Notes: generated by a model not told the origin, from the letters alone. A stretch of DNA of 64,000 bases from Pseudomonas sp. Irchel 3E20 (GCF_900187645.1 NZ_FYEE01000001.1:496001-560000), one strand, 5' to 3'; shown: positions 1 to 9,337, counted from the first letter of the stretch. Numbers and translations: made by a program.

Positions 1-1
1 G

Positions 2-118
2 TTACCTGTTGTTACTGTTGAAGATGAGTTCCGCCAGGCTGGCTTCCGCATTCAGGAACACCTGGATTTCATACCGTTATATGCCATGTGGCGGGTTTAC
101 GTACTACGCAAGGAGTAG
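2..118 (+). CDS. C-terminal end of a truncated upstream gene, probably a methyltransferase
   Basis: An open frame enters from the left edge and ends at TAG 116-118, giving 38 residues that finish VYVLRKE. The gene start lies outside the window. In P. aeruginosa the gene before inaA is, as I recall, a SAM-dependent methyltransferase, and the ending is compatible with that. The fragment itself carries no diagnostic motif. The stop is only 3 bases before the inaA start, so the two are probably cotranscribed; the inaA ribosome binding site AAGGAG sits inside the last codons. Confidence 0.55.
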   Translation, partial: LPVVTVEDEFRQAGFRIQEHLDFIPLYAMWRVYVLRKE

Positions 119-121
119 CAG

Positions 122-826
122 ATGGCCGTTGACTATGCGTCGCCGGTGGGCCACCAGGATGTGGACCGGTTCGAGCATTTCTGGAATCAGCGCGGGGAGT
201 GGGTCGAAGAGCCTAATGAGCGCCGTGGCGGGCAAAGTGGCGTGCAGCGCATTGTCAGCGCCCACGGCCGCTTGCTCTACGCCAAGCGTCAGGTCGGCCA
301 CTTGTACCGCAGTTGGCTGTACCCCTTTGGCCGGCCCACCGTGATGCGCGAACGCGACGCCCTTAATGGTTTGCGGATGTTGGATGTAGGCGTGCCGGAG
401 CTTGTGTTCTGCGGCGCGCAGCAGGATCAGCACCATCAGTGGCAAGGTTTGCTGGTCACGGCAGCGCTGGAAGGTTACGTGGATATCGAGCAGTGGTACG
501 CCGCCGGCGAGCGCGAGCGGCACGGCGAGGAAGTGCACGAACGCCTGCTCAAGCAACTGGCCGGGAACCTGGCGCGCATGCACAACGGCCGCTGGCAGCA
601 TGGCTGCCTGTACGCCAAGCATATTTTTGTGCGGGTGGTGGACGAGCAGGTGGACGTGGCCCTGCTGGACCTGGAAAAAGCCCGCCAGCGCCTGAACCGC
701 ACCCGTGCCGCGCGGCACGACATGCAGCAGTTACGCCGCCATTCGTCGTGGAGCGGGGCGGACTGGCAGAAGCTCAGCTACTTTTACGAGGCGGCGTTTG
801 GCAGCGCTATCAAGGGTTTAACCTAA
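122..826 (+). CDS. inaA: InaA-family lipopolysaccharide kinase-like protein
   Basis: This 234-residue protein looks like the InaA/WaaP (Kdo/heptose kinase-like) family of small protein-kinase-fold enzymes. Visible support is the kinase-like segment HNGRWQHGCLYAKHIFV around residues 158-174, followed by VALLDLEKARQRL, which resembles the catalytic and metal-binding loops of WaaP-type kinases. The ATG at 122 has AAGGAG about 7 bases upstream. In P. aeruginosa InaA is induced by weak organic acids; its substrate is unknown, and a role in LPS core or envelope modification is an inference. The stop overlaps the start of the next gene by one base, implying translational coupling. Confidence 0.85.
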   Translation: MAVDYASPVGHQDVDRFEHFWNQRGEWVEEPNERRGGQSGVQRIVSAHGRLLYAKRQVGHLYRSWLYPFGRPTVMRERDALNGLRMLDVGVPELVFCGAQQDQHHQWQGLLVTAALEGYVDIEQWYAAGERERHGEEVHERLLKQLAGNLARMHNGRWQHGCLYAKHIFVRVVDEQVDVALLDLEKARQRLNRTRAARHDMQQLRRHSSWSGADWQKLSYFYEAAFGSAIKGLT

Positions 827-1053
827 TGAAGTTAGAAATTGCACGAGGTTTGTTCCTGGCAGGAGCCTTGGCAGTTGCAACCTGGGCGGTGGCGGCGTGG
901 GAACAGCCGCGGATGCAGGTGCTCAGCGCGGCCAATGGCGATGCCCTGTGCACCCAGCCGCGGGTGGCCAAGGCCTCAATGGCCAACGAGCCCGACCACG
1001 ACCTGCTGCTGTTCATGTTCGGCATGGCCCAGGGCATGCGACCGCAGAGTTGA
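826..1053 (+). CDS. small probably exported hypothetical protein
   Basis: The ATG shares its A with the TAA of inaA. The 75-residue product begins MKLEIARGLFLAGALAVATW, which has the charge and hydrophobic profile of a signal peptide or an N-terminal membrane anchor. A short polar tail follows, ending MFGMAQGMRPQS. I do not recognise a domain. The tight coupling to inaA and the terminator just downstream suggest it is the last gene of the methyltransferase-inaA unit. Confidence 0.65.
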   Translation: MKLEIARGLFLAGALAVATWAVAAWEQPRMQVLSAANGDALCTQPRVAKASMANEPDHDLLLFMFGMAQGMRPQS

Positions 1054-1067
1054 GCTGTTAGGCACTG

Positions 1068-1098
1068 AAAAAAGACCTCGCCGATGCGAGGTCTTTTT
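1068..1098. terminator. bidirectional intrinsic terminator between inaA unit and mexVW
   Basis: AAAAGACCTCG and CGAGGTCTTTT form a perfect stem around a six-base loop, with A and T runs on both sides. It can therefore end the rightward inaA unit and the leftward mexVW unit. Confidence 0.85.
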
Positions 1099-1110
1099 AT
1101 GCCTGCCGGT

Positions 1111-4100
1111 TCAGGCCTTTGCCTTGTCCGGCGCGGCCAGCAGGGTGTAGACGCACGGCAGCACGAACAGGGTGAACAGGGTGCCGATGGACATGCCGGT
1201 GGCGATCACGGTGCCGATATCGAAGCGGCTGACCGCCCCCGCGCCGCTGGCCAGAATCAGAGGCACCATGCCGAACACCATGGCCGCTGTGGTCATCAGC
1301 ACCGGGCGCAGGCGAATGGCCGCGGCTTCTTCCACCGCCTCGCGGGCGCTCAGGCCTTTGTCGCGGCGTAGCTGGTTGGCGAACTCGACGATCAGGATGC
1401 CGTGCTTGCTAATCAGCCCAATCAACGTCACCAGGCCGACCTGGGTGTAGATGTTCAGGCTCGACCAGCCGAGAAACAGCGGAATCAACGCACCGCAGAT
1501 CGACAGCGGCACCGTCACCAGAATCACCAACGGGTCGCGAAAGCTCTCGAACTGCGCCGCCAGCACCAGAAAAATGATCGCCAGGGCCAGGGCGAAGGTC
1601 ACCCACAGGGCGCTGCCTTCCTGGACGAATTGCCGCGAAGCGCCGCCGTAGTCGAAGGCGTAGCCGGGGCCGGCTTCTTCCTGGGCGATCTGGCGCACGG
1701 TGTCGATGGCCTCGCCCATGCTCACCAGGGGGAAACCGGAAATCTTCGCCGCGTTCAATTGCTGGAACTGGTTCAACTGCCGAGGGCGGGCGCGGTCGCT
1801 GACGCTAATCAGGGTGGACAGCGGCAGTAACTGGCCCTGGGCGTTCTTCACGTAGTAGGTGTTCAGCCAATCGGGGTTGTCGCGGTAGGCCCGCTCGACC
1901 TGGGCGATCACCTTGTAGCTGCGGCCCTCGATGGTGAACCGGTTGATTTCGGCTTCGCCCAGCAGGGTCGCCAGGGTGCCGCCCAGGTCCTGCATGGACA
2001 CGCCCATCTGCGCCGCCTTGGCGCGGTCGATATCCACCACCACTTCCGGTTTGTCGAAGGCCAGGTCGATGTCCATGAAGGCGAACTTGCCCGACTCCAG
2101 CGCACGTTTTTTCACCCGGTCGGCGATTTGCAGCAGGGAGGCGTAGTCGTTGGCCGAGTTGATGATGAACTCGAACGGCAGGCCTTCGCCGGTGCCGGGC
2201 AGGGACGGCAGGTTAAAGCCGAAGATCTGCAGCCCCGTGATGGCGGCGAGTTTGCCCTGCACCTCGGGCAGGATCTGCATTTGCGTGCGGTCCCGTTCGT
2301 TCCAGGGCTTGAGCAGGAAACCGCCGATGCCCGATTGCACGCCGTTGTAGCCGTTGATCTGGAACGAGGAGTAGTACTCGGGGAACGCTTTGAAGATCGC
2401 GATGAATTCGTCGGTGTAGGTGTTGAGGTAGTCGAGGTTAGTGGGCTGTGGCGCGTTGGCCATCATGAAAATGATGCCCTGGTCTTCGTCTGGCGCCAGT
2501 TCCGTCTTGGTGAACTTGAGCAGCACCGGGATCAGGCACAGCACCACCACGGCGAACACCAGCACCACCGGCCGGGTGTTCAGGGTGCCGTGGAGCAGGC
2601 TTTGGTAGCGGCGCTTGAGGCCGTCGAAGATCAGGTCCAGGCGATGGGCCAGCCCAGACGGGTTCTCATCGTGGCGCAGGAGCAGGGCGCACATCATCGG
2701 CGAGAGGGTCAGGGCGACGATGCCGGAAATCACCACCGCCCCGGCCAGGGTCAGGGCGAACTCCTTGAACAACGCACCGGTCAGGCCTTCGAGGAAACCG
2801 ATGGGGGCGTACACCGCCGCCAGGGTGATGGTCATCGATACCACCGGCATGGCGATTTCCCGGGCACCTTCGAGGGCGGCGTCCTGCGGCGTCTTGCCCT
2901 CTTCGATATGGCGGTGGATGTTCTCCACGACCACGATGGCGTCGTCCACCACCAGGCCGATGGCCAGCACCATGGCCAGCAGCGTCAGCAGGTTGATCGA
3001 GTAGCCCATCAACTGCATGAAGAACATCACGCCGATCATCGACAGCGGGATGGTAATCACCGGGATCACCACCGAACGCAGGGCGCCGAGAAACAGGAAC
3101 ACCACGACAATGACAATCAGCACCGCCTCGAACAGGGTCTTGACCACCTCGTCGATGGAGGCCTGGATAAACAGCGTCGCGTCGTAGGCTATTTCCGACT
3201 TGAGGTTGGGCGGTAGCTGGGCTTCCAGCTCGGGCATGATCTTGCGCACTTCCTTGATGACGTCCAACGGGTTGGCGCCAGGCGTGGCCTTGATGCCGAT
3301 GTACACCGACGGCGTGCCGCCGAAGGAGCTGATGGAGTCGTAGTTTTCGGCACCCATTTCTACCCGCGCCACGTCGCGCAGCAGCACGCGGCTGTCGCCG
3401 TCGATCTTCACCGGGATCGCGGCAAAGGCTTCGGCGGACTTGAGTTCGGTGTTGGCGTTGATGCTGGTCACCGTGTACTCGCCCTTCACCTCGCCCGCGG
3501 CGGAAAGGAAGTTGTATTGGCGCACGGCGTTGGTCACGTCGGCGGCGCTCAGGCCGAAACCGGCGAGCTTGACCGGGTCCAGCCACAGGCGCATGGCAAA
3601 CACCTGGTTGCCGAGGATTTCGGCCTCGGCCATGCCCGGCAGGGTGGCGAGCTTGGGCTGGATGACCCGCGACAGGTAGTCGGTGATCTGCGGGTTGCTC
3701 AGTTCCTGGCTGAAATAGCTGATGTACATCAGCGCCGAGGCGTCGGCGGCCTCTTTGCTCAGCACCGGGTCTTCGGCGTCCTGGGGCAGCTTGTTCTTGA
3801 CTTCGTTGGCCTTGGCCAGCAGCTCGGTGAACAGGCGATCGCTGTTGGCGCCGATGCGCGCGTAGATGGAAATCACCGAGAAGTTCTGGCGGCTGACCGA
3901 GGTCATGTAGTCAATGCCTTCGGCGCTGGCCAGGCTTTGCTGCATCGGCTGGGTGATGTAGCCCTGGATGGTTTCGGCGTTGGCCCCGGGGTAGGCGGTG
4001 GTCACCGTGATAAGGGCGTTTTCCATTTGCGGGTACTGGCGCAGCGGCAACTTGCTGAAGGCCTGGAACCCCAGCAGCACAATCAGCAGGCTGACCACGG

Positions 4101-4143
4101 TGGCGAGCACCGGGCGGCGGATGAACGGGTCGGTAAAGGCCAT
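1111..4143 (-). CDS. mexW: RND multidrug efflux permease, MexW-type
   Basis: At 1010 residues this is a full-length HAE1-type RND inner-membrane pump, which exports drugs by proton antiport. It starts MAFTDPFIRRPVLATVV, the first transmembrane helix. It shows the conserved TM4 segment LAIGLVVDDAIVVVENIHRHI with the paired acidic residues of the proton relay, and the GFLEGLTGALFKEFALTLAGAVVISG block. It lies 14 bases downstream of its adaptor gene. The match to MexW rests on my recollection of that protein plus gene order next to the imelysin cluster, as in PA4370-PA4375. No outer-membrane channel gene is present, so like MexVW it probably borrows an OprM-type channel. Confidence 0.9.
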   Translation of the reverse strand: MAFTDPFIRRPVLATVVSLLIVLLGFQAFSKLPLRQYPQMENALITVTTAYPGANAETIQGYITQPMQQSLASAEGIDYMTSVSRQNFSVISIYARIGANSDRLFTELLAKANEVKNKLPQDAEDPVLSKEAADASALMYISYFSQELSNPQITDYLSRVIQPKLATLPGMAEAEILGNQVFAMRLWLDPVKLAGFGLSAADVTNAVRQYNFLSAAGEVKGEYTVTSINANTELKSAEAFAAIPVKIDGDSRVLLRDVARVEMGAENYDSISSFGGTPSVYIGIKATPGANPLDVIKEVRKIMPELEAQLPPNLKSEIAYDATLFIQASIDEVVKTLFEAVLIVIVVVFLFLGALRSVVIPVITIPLSMIGVMFFMQLMGYSINLLTLLAMVLAIGLVVDDAIVVVENIHRHIEEGKTPQDAALEGAREIAMPVVSMTITLAAVYAPIGFLEGLTGALFKEFALTLAGAVVISGIVALTLSPMMCALLLRHDENPSGLAHRLDLIFDGLKRRYQSLLHGTLNTRPVVLVFAVVVLCLIPVLLKFTKTELAPDEDQGIIFMMANAPQPTNLDYLNTYTDEFIAIFKAFPEYYSSFQINGYNGVQSGIGGFLLKPWNERDRTQMQILPEVQGKLAAITGLQIFGFNLPSLPGTGEGLPFEFIINSANDYASLLQIADRVKKRALESGKFAFMDIDLAFDKPEVVVDIDRAKAAQMGVSMQDLGGTLATLLGEAEINRFTIEGRSYKVIAQVERAYRDNPDWLNTYYVKNAQGQLLPLSTLISVSDRARPRQLNQFQQLNAAKISGFPLVSMGEAIDTVRQIAQEEAGPGYAFDYGGASRQFVQEGSALWVTFALALAIIFLVLAAQFESFRDPLVILVTVPLSICGALIPLFLGWSSLNIYTQVGLVTLIGLISKHGILIVEFANQLRRDKGLSAREAVEEAAAIRLRPVLMTTAAMVFGMVPLILASGAGAVSRFDIGTVIATGMSIGTLFTLFVLPCVYTLLAAPDKAKA

Positions 4144-4157
4144 GGGGGTTCCTTGAA

Positions 4158-5309
4158 TCAGTCGGCGCGCGGCTGGCTGCTCTGTTCGTCAGGCAAGGTC
4201 TTGTCGGCACTGATGGCAAGGGTGGCGTTGTTGTCGAGCTTGATCTGCCCGGCGCTGACCACTTGTTCACCGCTTTTGAGGCCCTTGCTGATGAGCACCA
4301 GGCCATCACGGCGCTCGCCGGTCTCAATGAAACGCCGCTCGGCGATCAATACCGGTTGGCCGTTGGCGTCTTTTTCCACCTGGCCATCGGCGTTCTTTTT
4401 TTGCGCCACCACAAACAGCGAGTTGCCGTACAGGGTGTAGGTGATCGCGCTTTCCGGCACGACGATGGCGGGCTGTGGGTCGGGAAGCAGCACCTGGAGG
4501 CTGGCGAACATGCCGGGCAGCAACTGGCCGTCCGGGTTGGCCAGGGTGGCGCGTACCAACACATTGCGCGTGCTGTCCTCGACCTTGGGGTTGATGGCGC
4601 TGACCTGGGCAGTGAAGTCCTGTTGCGGGTAGGCCGAGACTTTAAGCTGCACCGATTGGCCCACGGTCAGTTTCGGCACCCATTGCTCGGGCACGTAGAA
4701 GTCGACATAGAGGCTGCTCAGGTCTTGCAGGGTAGCGATCACCGTGCCGCTGGCCAGGTAGTCGCCCACGTCCACCTGGCGAATGCCGATGGTGCCGCTG
4801 AACGGCGCGAGGATGCGCTTCTTGGCCAGGGACGCCTTGAGTTGGTTGACCGTGGCCTTGTGCTTTTGCAACTGCGCCGAGAGGCGGTCGAACTCGCCCT
4901 TGGAAATCGCCTGGCTGCCCACCAGTTGGCTGCCGCGGCCGTAGTCAAGTTTGGCCAGGCCCAGGTCGGCCTCGGCGGTTTCCAGCAGGGCGGCTTCCAC
5001 GGCGCTGTCCAGTTGTACGATGGGTTGGCCGGCCTTGACCTTCTGCCCGGACTTGAACTGCACCTCTTGGACGGTGCCGGCGATCTCCAGGCTCAGGTTC
5101 ACCCCTTGCAGGGCCTTGAGGCTGCCCACCGTCGGCAAACGACCCTGCCACGGCTGTTCGCGGGCCGTGGCCACCGCCACGCTGATGGGCGGCGGCGGCG
5201 CGGAAAACGCCTGGATCTGCTGATAAATCGAGAACGCCTTGTAGCCCGCCAGCAACAGGACGATCAGCAGGACAAGGCCCAACATGATAAGCATGCGGCG
5301 GCGCAGCAT
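4158..5309 (-). CDS. mexV: RND periplasmic adaptor (membrane fusion protein), MexV-type
   Basis: This is the adaptor linking the inner-membrane pump to an outer-membrane channel. The product has 383 residues, with an N-terminal membrane anchor MLIMLGLVLLIVLLLAGYKAF. Biotinyl-lipoyl and hairpin segments follow (GTVQEVQFKSGQKVKAGQPIVQLD, then the coiled-coil stretch and LAPFSGTIGIRQVDVGDYL), and then beta-barrel segments. I chose the ATG at 5309 because AAGGA lies about 9 bases before it. The frame continues upstream only to a TTG at 5351 with no ribosome site. It is followed directly by the pump gene, as a two-gene operon. Confidence 0.9.
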   Translation of the reverse strand: MLRRRMLIMLGLVLLIVLLLAGYKAFSIYQQIQAFSAPPPPISVAVATAREQPWQGRLPTVGSLKALQGVNLSLEIAGTVQEVQFKSGQKVKAGQPIVQLDSAVEAALLETAEADLGLAKLDYGRGSQLVGSQAISKGEFDRLSAQLQKHKATVNQLKASLAKKRILAPFSGTIGIRQVDVGDYLASGTVIATLQDLSSLYVDFYVPEQWVPKLTVGQSVQLKVSAYPQQDFTAQVSAINPKVEDSTRNVLVRATLANPDGQLLPGMFASLQVLLPDPQPAIVVPESAITYTLYGNSLFVVAQKKNADGQVEKDANGQPVLIAERRFIETGERRDGLVLISKGLKSGEQVVSAGQIKLDNNATLAISADKTLPDEQSSQPRAD

Positions 5310-5514
5310 ATTCCGGTTCCTTGGAGGGCGTTTGGCGAAATTGTCTGACAATCAGCGTGGCAGATTACTCCCGTTGCCGGGGAGATGACCAGATGTGTTC
5401 CGGCCATCGCCCGCCGTGCATCCGTGGGTACGCGGTTTGCCGGCGATGGCGATCTTGTGACCGTCATCGCGAGCCAGCTCTGCTCCTACAGGTAGGGGCA
5501 GTGGCCGTAGCGTT
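5310..5514. other. intergenic region with degenerate REP remnant
   Basis: The 205 bases between the mexV start and the end of the DUF1513 gene hold the presumed mexV promoter. At about 5468-5495 (CATCGCGAGCCAGCTCTGC then CTCCTACAG) there is a decayed copy of the genome's REP sequence. No coding frame is convincing. Confidence 0.4.
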
Positions 5515-6615
5515 TCAGGCCATCAGGTGCAAGTGGTTGTCCCACAACCCGGCGGGCAGTTCCAGGGGCTGGGCCACCAGGTTGGGCTGGCGGCAGTCGT
5601 AGAAGCGGCAGCGGCCCTGGCCCGAGGTGACGACAAAGCCATCGGCCACCGCACCCACGCCGGCACAGTCGGGCAGGGGCGCGTCGAGGCGTACCTGGGC
5701 GGTGTCCAGATCCCAGATAAAGAAGCGGTTGCCCCGTGGCGCCGTCAGGGCCACCAGGCGCAGCTCGCTGTGCACGGCGACGCTGGCGGTGTAGTGCCCC
5801 ATGGCCTGCAACTGTTCATCGGCCACCGGGAAGGGCACGAATGCCTGGCCGGGGCGCTTGATCGCCAGCAACTCGGAGCGCTCGTGGGACGGCCCCATGA
5901 ACTGCTGCCCGGCGACGATGGTGCCGTCGCTGGCGATACCCAGGTGGCGCACGCTGTTCATCGGCTGGGCGAGGGTTTCCTTGCTCAACAGGGTGCCGTC
6001 GCGCTGCATCAGCACCAGGCTGGGTTCCATGGCGTCGAGGTTCATCTCGACTCGGCTCTCGGCCTCGGTGCGGATGCCGCCGTTGGCCACCACCAGGGTT
6101 TCGCCGTCGGGCAGCCACGACACCTGGTGCGGGCCGATGCCGTGGGTGGAAATTTCGCCGCTGTGCACCAGACGTTCACCCTCGAAGCGGTATACGCCGA
6201 GCAGGCCGCGCCCGGGGGCGGTGGTGTCGTTTTCCGTGGCGTAGAGCCACTGGCCGTCCTTGTGGATGACCGCGTGGCCATAAAAGTGCCGGTTCGGCTG
6301 CGAGGCGAGGGTTTGCAGCAGGGTGCCGTCGCGCAGGTCGATCAGGTAGCTTTCGGTGCCGGGGCGCCGCGCCACGAACAGCGCGATGGGCAGCGTGGGG
6401 TGGTTGATGATGTCGTGGCAGCGCTGGGCGACGCGGGTGGCGAACACCCGGGTGCCGTCCAGCCGATAGCCGACGGCGTAGTGCGCGCCGTCGCCGTCAT
6501 CGCGCGCCGAGAGCAGCAGCGGGCTGCGGCCCTGGCGCTTGAACAGAGTCCAGCCACCCAGGGTCACCGCGCCGAGCAGCGCGCTGCCCAAGGCTAAAGC
6601 CTGACGTCGCAACAT
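5515..6615 (-). CDS. DUF1513 family protein with possible Tat signal
   Basis: The 366-residue product begins MLRRQALALGSALLGAVTLGGW. A twin arginine followed by a hydrophobic stretch suggests export to the periplasm by Tat, or by Sec if the motif is too weak. The remainder looks like a beta-propeller of the DUF1513 family, with recurring strands such as HAVIHKDGQWLYATEND and GPHQVSWLPDGETLVVANGG. I used the ATG at 6615, which has GAGGG 9 bases upstream. An earlier ATG at 6630 overlaps the stop of the previous gene by one base and is also possible. Its place at the end of the imelysin/di-heme cluster points to a role in periplasmic iron handling. The biochemical function is unknown. Confidence 0.85.
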   Translation of the reverse strand: MLRRQALALGSALLGAVTLGGWTLFKRQGRSPLLLSARDDGDGAHYAVGYRLDGTRVFATRVAQRCHDIINHPTLPIALFVARRPGTESYLIDLRDGTLLQTLASQPNRHFYGHAVIHKDGQWLYATENDTTAPGRGLLGVYRFEGERLVHSGEISTHGIGPHQVSWLPDGETLVVANGGIRTEAESRVEMNLDAMEPSLVLMQRDGTLLSKETLAQPMNSVRHLGIASDGTIVAGQQFMGPSHERSELLAIKRPGQAFVPFPVADEQLQAMGHYTASVAVHSELRLVALTAPRGNRFFIWDLDTAQVRLDAPLPDCAGVGAVADGFVVTSGQGRCRFYDCRQPNLVAQPLELPAGLWDNHLHLMA

Positions 6616-6629
6616 GGCACTTACCCTCA

Positions 6630-7694
6630 TCAGTCACCGTCGTTGGCGTTGAAGCCCAGTTGAATGCCCAGCGCTTTGGCCAGTTCGCCTTCGTGCAGGC
6701 GATGGACCACGTTGAGGCTGTCGTAGAGGTCGTTGAGCTGCTGGCGGCCGGCATCGTCGCCGAGCATTTCGGTCAGCGAACGCTGGCTGCTGGCGAACAA
6801 TGTCAGGGAGGCGGCGTAGGCGGCGTCGATCTTGTCGGCCAAGGCCTTCTGCTCGGCCGGCAACAGGCCGCGCAGGCCTTTGTTGTCCACCCCGGCCCAC
6901 ACGGTCTGGGCGGCGCTGAGGCTGGCTTCCAAGCCTTGCAGCGACGACTGGCTGCGCCACGCATCGGCCTGGAACGGCTGCGGGATGCCCTTGGTCTGGC
7001 GGCCCATGGGCGTGCCGAGTTTTTTCTTCAGGGTGTCCAGGGCGGTGACCTGGACGCGCAGCAGGTCGGCGATGGCTTCGTGGGAGTCGGCGTAGCGCTG
7101 GTTGGGGAACTTGCTCATCTGCGCGAGCATGCCGTCAGTGGTGTTCCAACCGGCGAGGATCTCTTCGGCCAGTTGCTTCTGGCGCTCGCCAATGGCCATC
7201 AGCAGCGGGCAGTAGCGCTCTTTTTGCGCGGCGTCGGCGAGGTCAACCTTGGCGTCGAACAGGATGTACTCGTAGGCCGACAGGCCTTGCACCACCACGC
7301 TGGATTTGCTCAGGGCCGCGGCATCGATCTGCGGCTGGGCGCTGACCAGTTGCTCGACCTGGCGGCCCACCAGGTTCTTTTTGTCTGGCCAGAACTGCAC
7401 CTGCCAGGCGCGGTTGCCCTCGGCCAGTGGGCCGATCAGCAGCGGTTGCAACTGGGCCCAGGCTTTTTGCGCGTGGAGGAAATCGGCGCGGGCGGTGTCC
7501 AGGCTTGCGTTACCTTGGCAGTAGGCCAGGGCACTGGTAGCCAGTTGCCGGTCGGCGTCGACCCAGCGGCTGTAGGTCGGCAGGATCACCTGTTTGGCGA
7601 TGGCCGCCGAGGTCACTGCTTGCGGGTCTTGGGGCGAGCACGCGCCGAGGGCGAGGGCGGCAAGGCTGGTGAACAACAACTTGGGACGGAACAT
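6630..7694 (-). CDS. imelysin-family lipoprotein lacking the GxHxxE motif
   Basis: This is a 354-residue lipoprotein. MFRPKLLFTSLAALALGACS carries a lipobox LGAC, and GGGAG precedes the ATG at 7694. The fold matches the helical imelysin family, linked in Pseudomonas to iron acquisition. At the place where imelysins have GxHxxE, this protein reads GLSAYE (residues 137-142), with serine in place of the histidine. It therefore belongs to the variant clade found beside a canonical imelysin. It lies 29 bases after the di-heme protein gene and overlaps or abuts the DUF1513 gene, so it is in the same transcript. The name metalloprotease is not supported here. Confidence 0.85.
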   Translation of the reverse strand: MFRPKLLFTSLAALALGACSPQDPQAVTSAAIAKQVILPTYSRWVDADRQLATSALAYCQGNASLDTARADFLHAQKAWAQLQPLLIGPLAEGNRAWQVQFWPDKKNLVGRQVEQLVSAQPQIDAAALSKSSVVVQGLSAYEYILFDAKVDLADAAQKERYCPLLMAIGERQKQLAEEILAGWNTTDGMLAQMSKFPNQRYADSHEAIADLLRVQVTALDTLKKKLGTPMGRQTKGIPQPFQADAWRSQSSLQGLEASLSAAQTVWAGVDNKGLRGLLPAEQKALADKIDAAYAASLTLFASSQRSLTEMLGDDAGRQQLNDLYDSLNVVHRLHEGELAKALGIQLGFNANDGD

Positions 7695-7723
7695 GTCGGG
7701 CTCCCTTTGGGTGGGCAAGGCGT

Positions 7724-9151
7724 TTAAAGAGAATTCAGGAAGGCCAGCAACGCGGCGCGCTGCTCGGCATTAAAAGTCAAAACCTGTTGTTGTGCAGCCT
7801 GGGCCTCACCGCCATGCCAAAGCACGGCTTCGAGCAGGTTGCGGGCGCGGCCGTCATGCAAAAACTGGGTGTGGCCGCTGACGGCCTCGGTCAAGCCGAT
7901 GCCCCACAACGGCGGCGTGCGCCAGTCGCGGCCACCGGCGGTGAATTCTGTGCGGTTGTCGGCCAGGCCTTCGCCCATGTCGTGCAACAGCAGGTCGCTG
8001 TAAGGGCGGATCACCTGGTTGGCCAATTCGGGTTCGGCCGCGTTGGCTGCAGTGGTGTACTGCGGTGTGTGGCAAGACTGGCAACCGGCCTGGTAGAACA
8101 GGTTCTTGCCGGCCAGCACCTGCGGCGCCTCGACGTCGCGGCGCGCCGGCACCGCGAGGTTGCGGGCGTAGAACAGCACCAGGCGCAGGATGTTGTCGCT
8201 GACCTCCGGCTCGTCGTCGGGGCCATTGCCATTGGGCGCCTGTTTGCAGGCCACTTGGGTATCGGTGCAGTCATCGACGGTTCTCAGGGAGGTGGTCAGG
8301 CCCATATCACCCGAAAACGCGTGAACGTTTTGTTGATTGAGGTTCGGCTGCCCGGCCTTCCAGCCAAATCGCCCGAGCACGGTTTTTTCCAGGGCGTCGT
8401 CCCACACGTAGTTAGGCCGCCCGGCGATGCCCTTGGCGTCGCGAGCCTGGGCCTGGGCGTTGGCCAGAATATCGGCCTCGGGGATGGCTTCGAGCAGGCC
8501 CAGGCCGATCATCGGCGGGGCGATGCGCGCGGAGAACCGCGTGTCCGGGTGCATCGGCCCGTAGCCCAGTTGGCTGAAGTTGAGCCGGGGCTTGCGCAAC
8601 TGCACTTCGGTGCCGTCCTTGAAGCGCACGCTCAGCGGTTCGTAATCCACCCGCACCTTGCCTTCGGGGGTGACACCGGGTATCGCCATGTCCTGGAACT
8701 GGCCGCCGTACACCGGCTCGGGCACTACGCCCAGTTGCTCGATGACCTTGGCGTAGGCCGGATCGTTGGGGATCGACAGGCGCACCAGCATCGACACCGC
8801 GTTGCTCGCGCTTGGCGTGGGCGGGTGGCCGCGGCCGTCCTTGATGTGGCAGTTCTGGCAGGCGTTGGTGTTGAACAGCGGCCCCAGGCCATCGCGGGCG
8901 GTGGTGGTGGACGGGGCGATCACCCAGGGGTTGCGGAAAAAACTGTTGCCCACACTGAAGTCCAGGCGCCGGGTGGGCGACAGGTTGGCTGACGGCAGGG
9001 AGAAGGCGTTCTGGTCGCGCTTGTTCACCGTGGTCGCGCCGCCGGAGCGGGCCTCGCCAGGTTCGGCCTGGGTAAAGCGCGGGGCGTCATCGCAGGCACT
9101 CAAGCCCAGGGCCAACAGCAGAGTGGACAAGCGAAGCGGCAGCGAAGGCAT
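7724..9151 (-). CDS. di-heme thiol-oxidoreductase-like lipoprotein
   Basis: The 475-residue protein has a lipoprotein signal ending LGLSACD. It has two c-type heme motifs, CQNCH near residue 90 and CQSCH near residue 360. This arrangement fits the bacterial di-heme oxidoreductase family (DUF1111/COG3488). It should be an outer- or inner-membrane-anchored periplasmic electron-transfer protein. I set the start at ATG 9151, which has AGGAAA before it; the frame upstream begins only with a TTG. It is flanked by imelysin-family genes, as in the PA4370-PA4373 group. A redox step in periplasmic iron uptake is a reasonable but unproven inference. Confidence 0.88.
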   Translation of the reverse strand: MPSLPLRLSTLLLALGLSACDDAPRFTQAEPGEARSGGATTVNKRDQNAFSLPSANLSPTRRLDFSVGNSFFRNPWVIAPSTTTARDGLGPLFNTNACQNCHIKDGRGHPPTPSASNAVSMLVRLSIPNDPAYAKVIEQLGVVPEPVYGGQFQDMAIPGVTPEGKVRVDYEPLSVRFKDGTEVQLRKPRLNFSQLGYGPMHPDTRFSARIAPPMIGLGLLEAIPEADILANAQAQARDAKGIAGRPNYVWDDALEKTVLGRFGWKAGQPNLNQQNVHAFSGDMGLTTSLRTVDDCTDTQVACKQAPNGNGPDDEPEVSDNILRLVLFYARNLAVPARRDVEAPQVLAGKNLFYQAGCQSCHTPQYTTAANAAEPELANQVIRPYSDLLLHDMGEGLADNRTEFTAGGRDWRTPPLWGIGLTEAVSGHTQFLHDGRARNLLEAVLWHGGEAQAAQQQVLTFNAEQRAALLAFLNSL

Positions 9152-9303
9152 CGGGTTTCCTGGGGGACGAGCCAAAAAGAAGGCGCAAAGTCTAACAGGG
9201 CGGGGGGATTTGAATAAGAGGAATTATCGTTTGCTTGACCCACAGCAGGGTTCTGCACGTGGGGGCATTCATGTGGGCGCGGGGCGGTTCGCGATGGCGG
9301 TGT

Positions 9304-9326
9304 GCCAGCGCCCAATAGGCGCTGGC
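9304..9326. terminator. strong hairpin in the imelysin-diheme gap
   Basis: GCCAGCGCC, CAATA and GGCGCTGGC form a perfect 9-bp stem with a 5-base loop. No U-run follows. It may stabilise or attenuate the message rather than end it. Confidence 0.4.
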
Positions 9327-9337
9327 TGTGAAACCAC

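Noticed and set aside
5310..5351. An N-terminal extension of the mexV product from TTG 5351
   Set aside because: No ribosome site precedes the TTG, whereas ATG 5309 has AAGGA at proper distance and starts directly before the membrane anchor.
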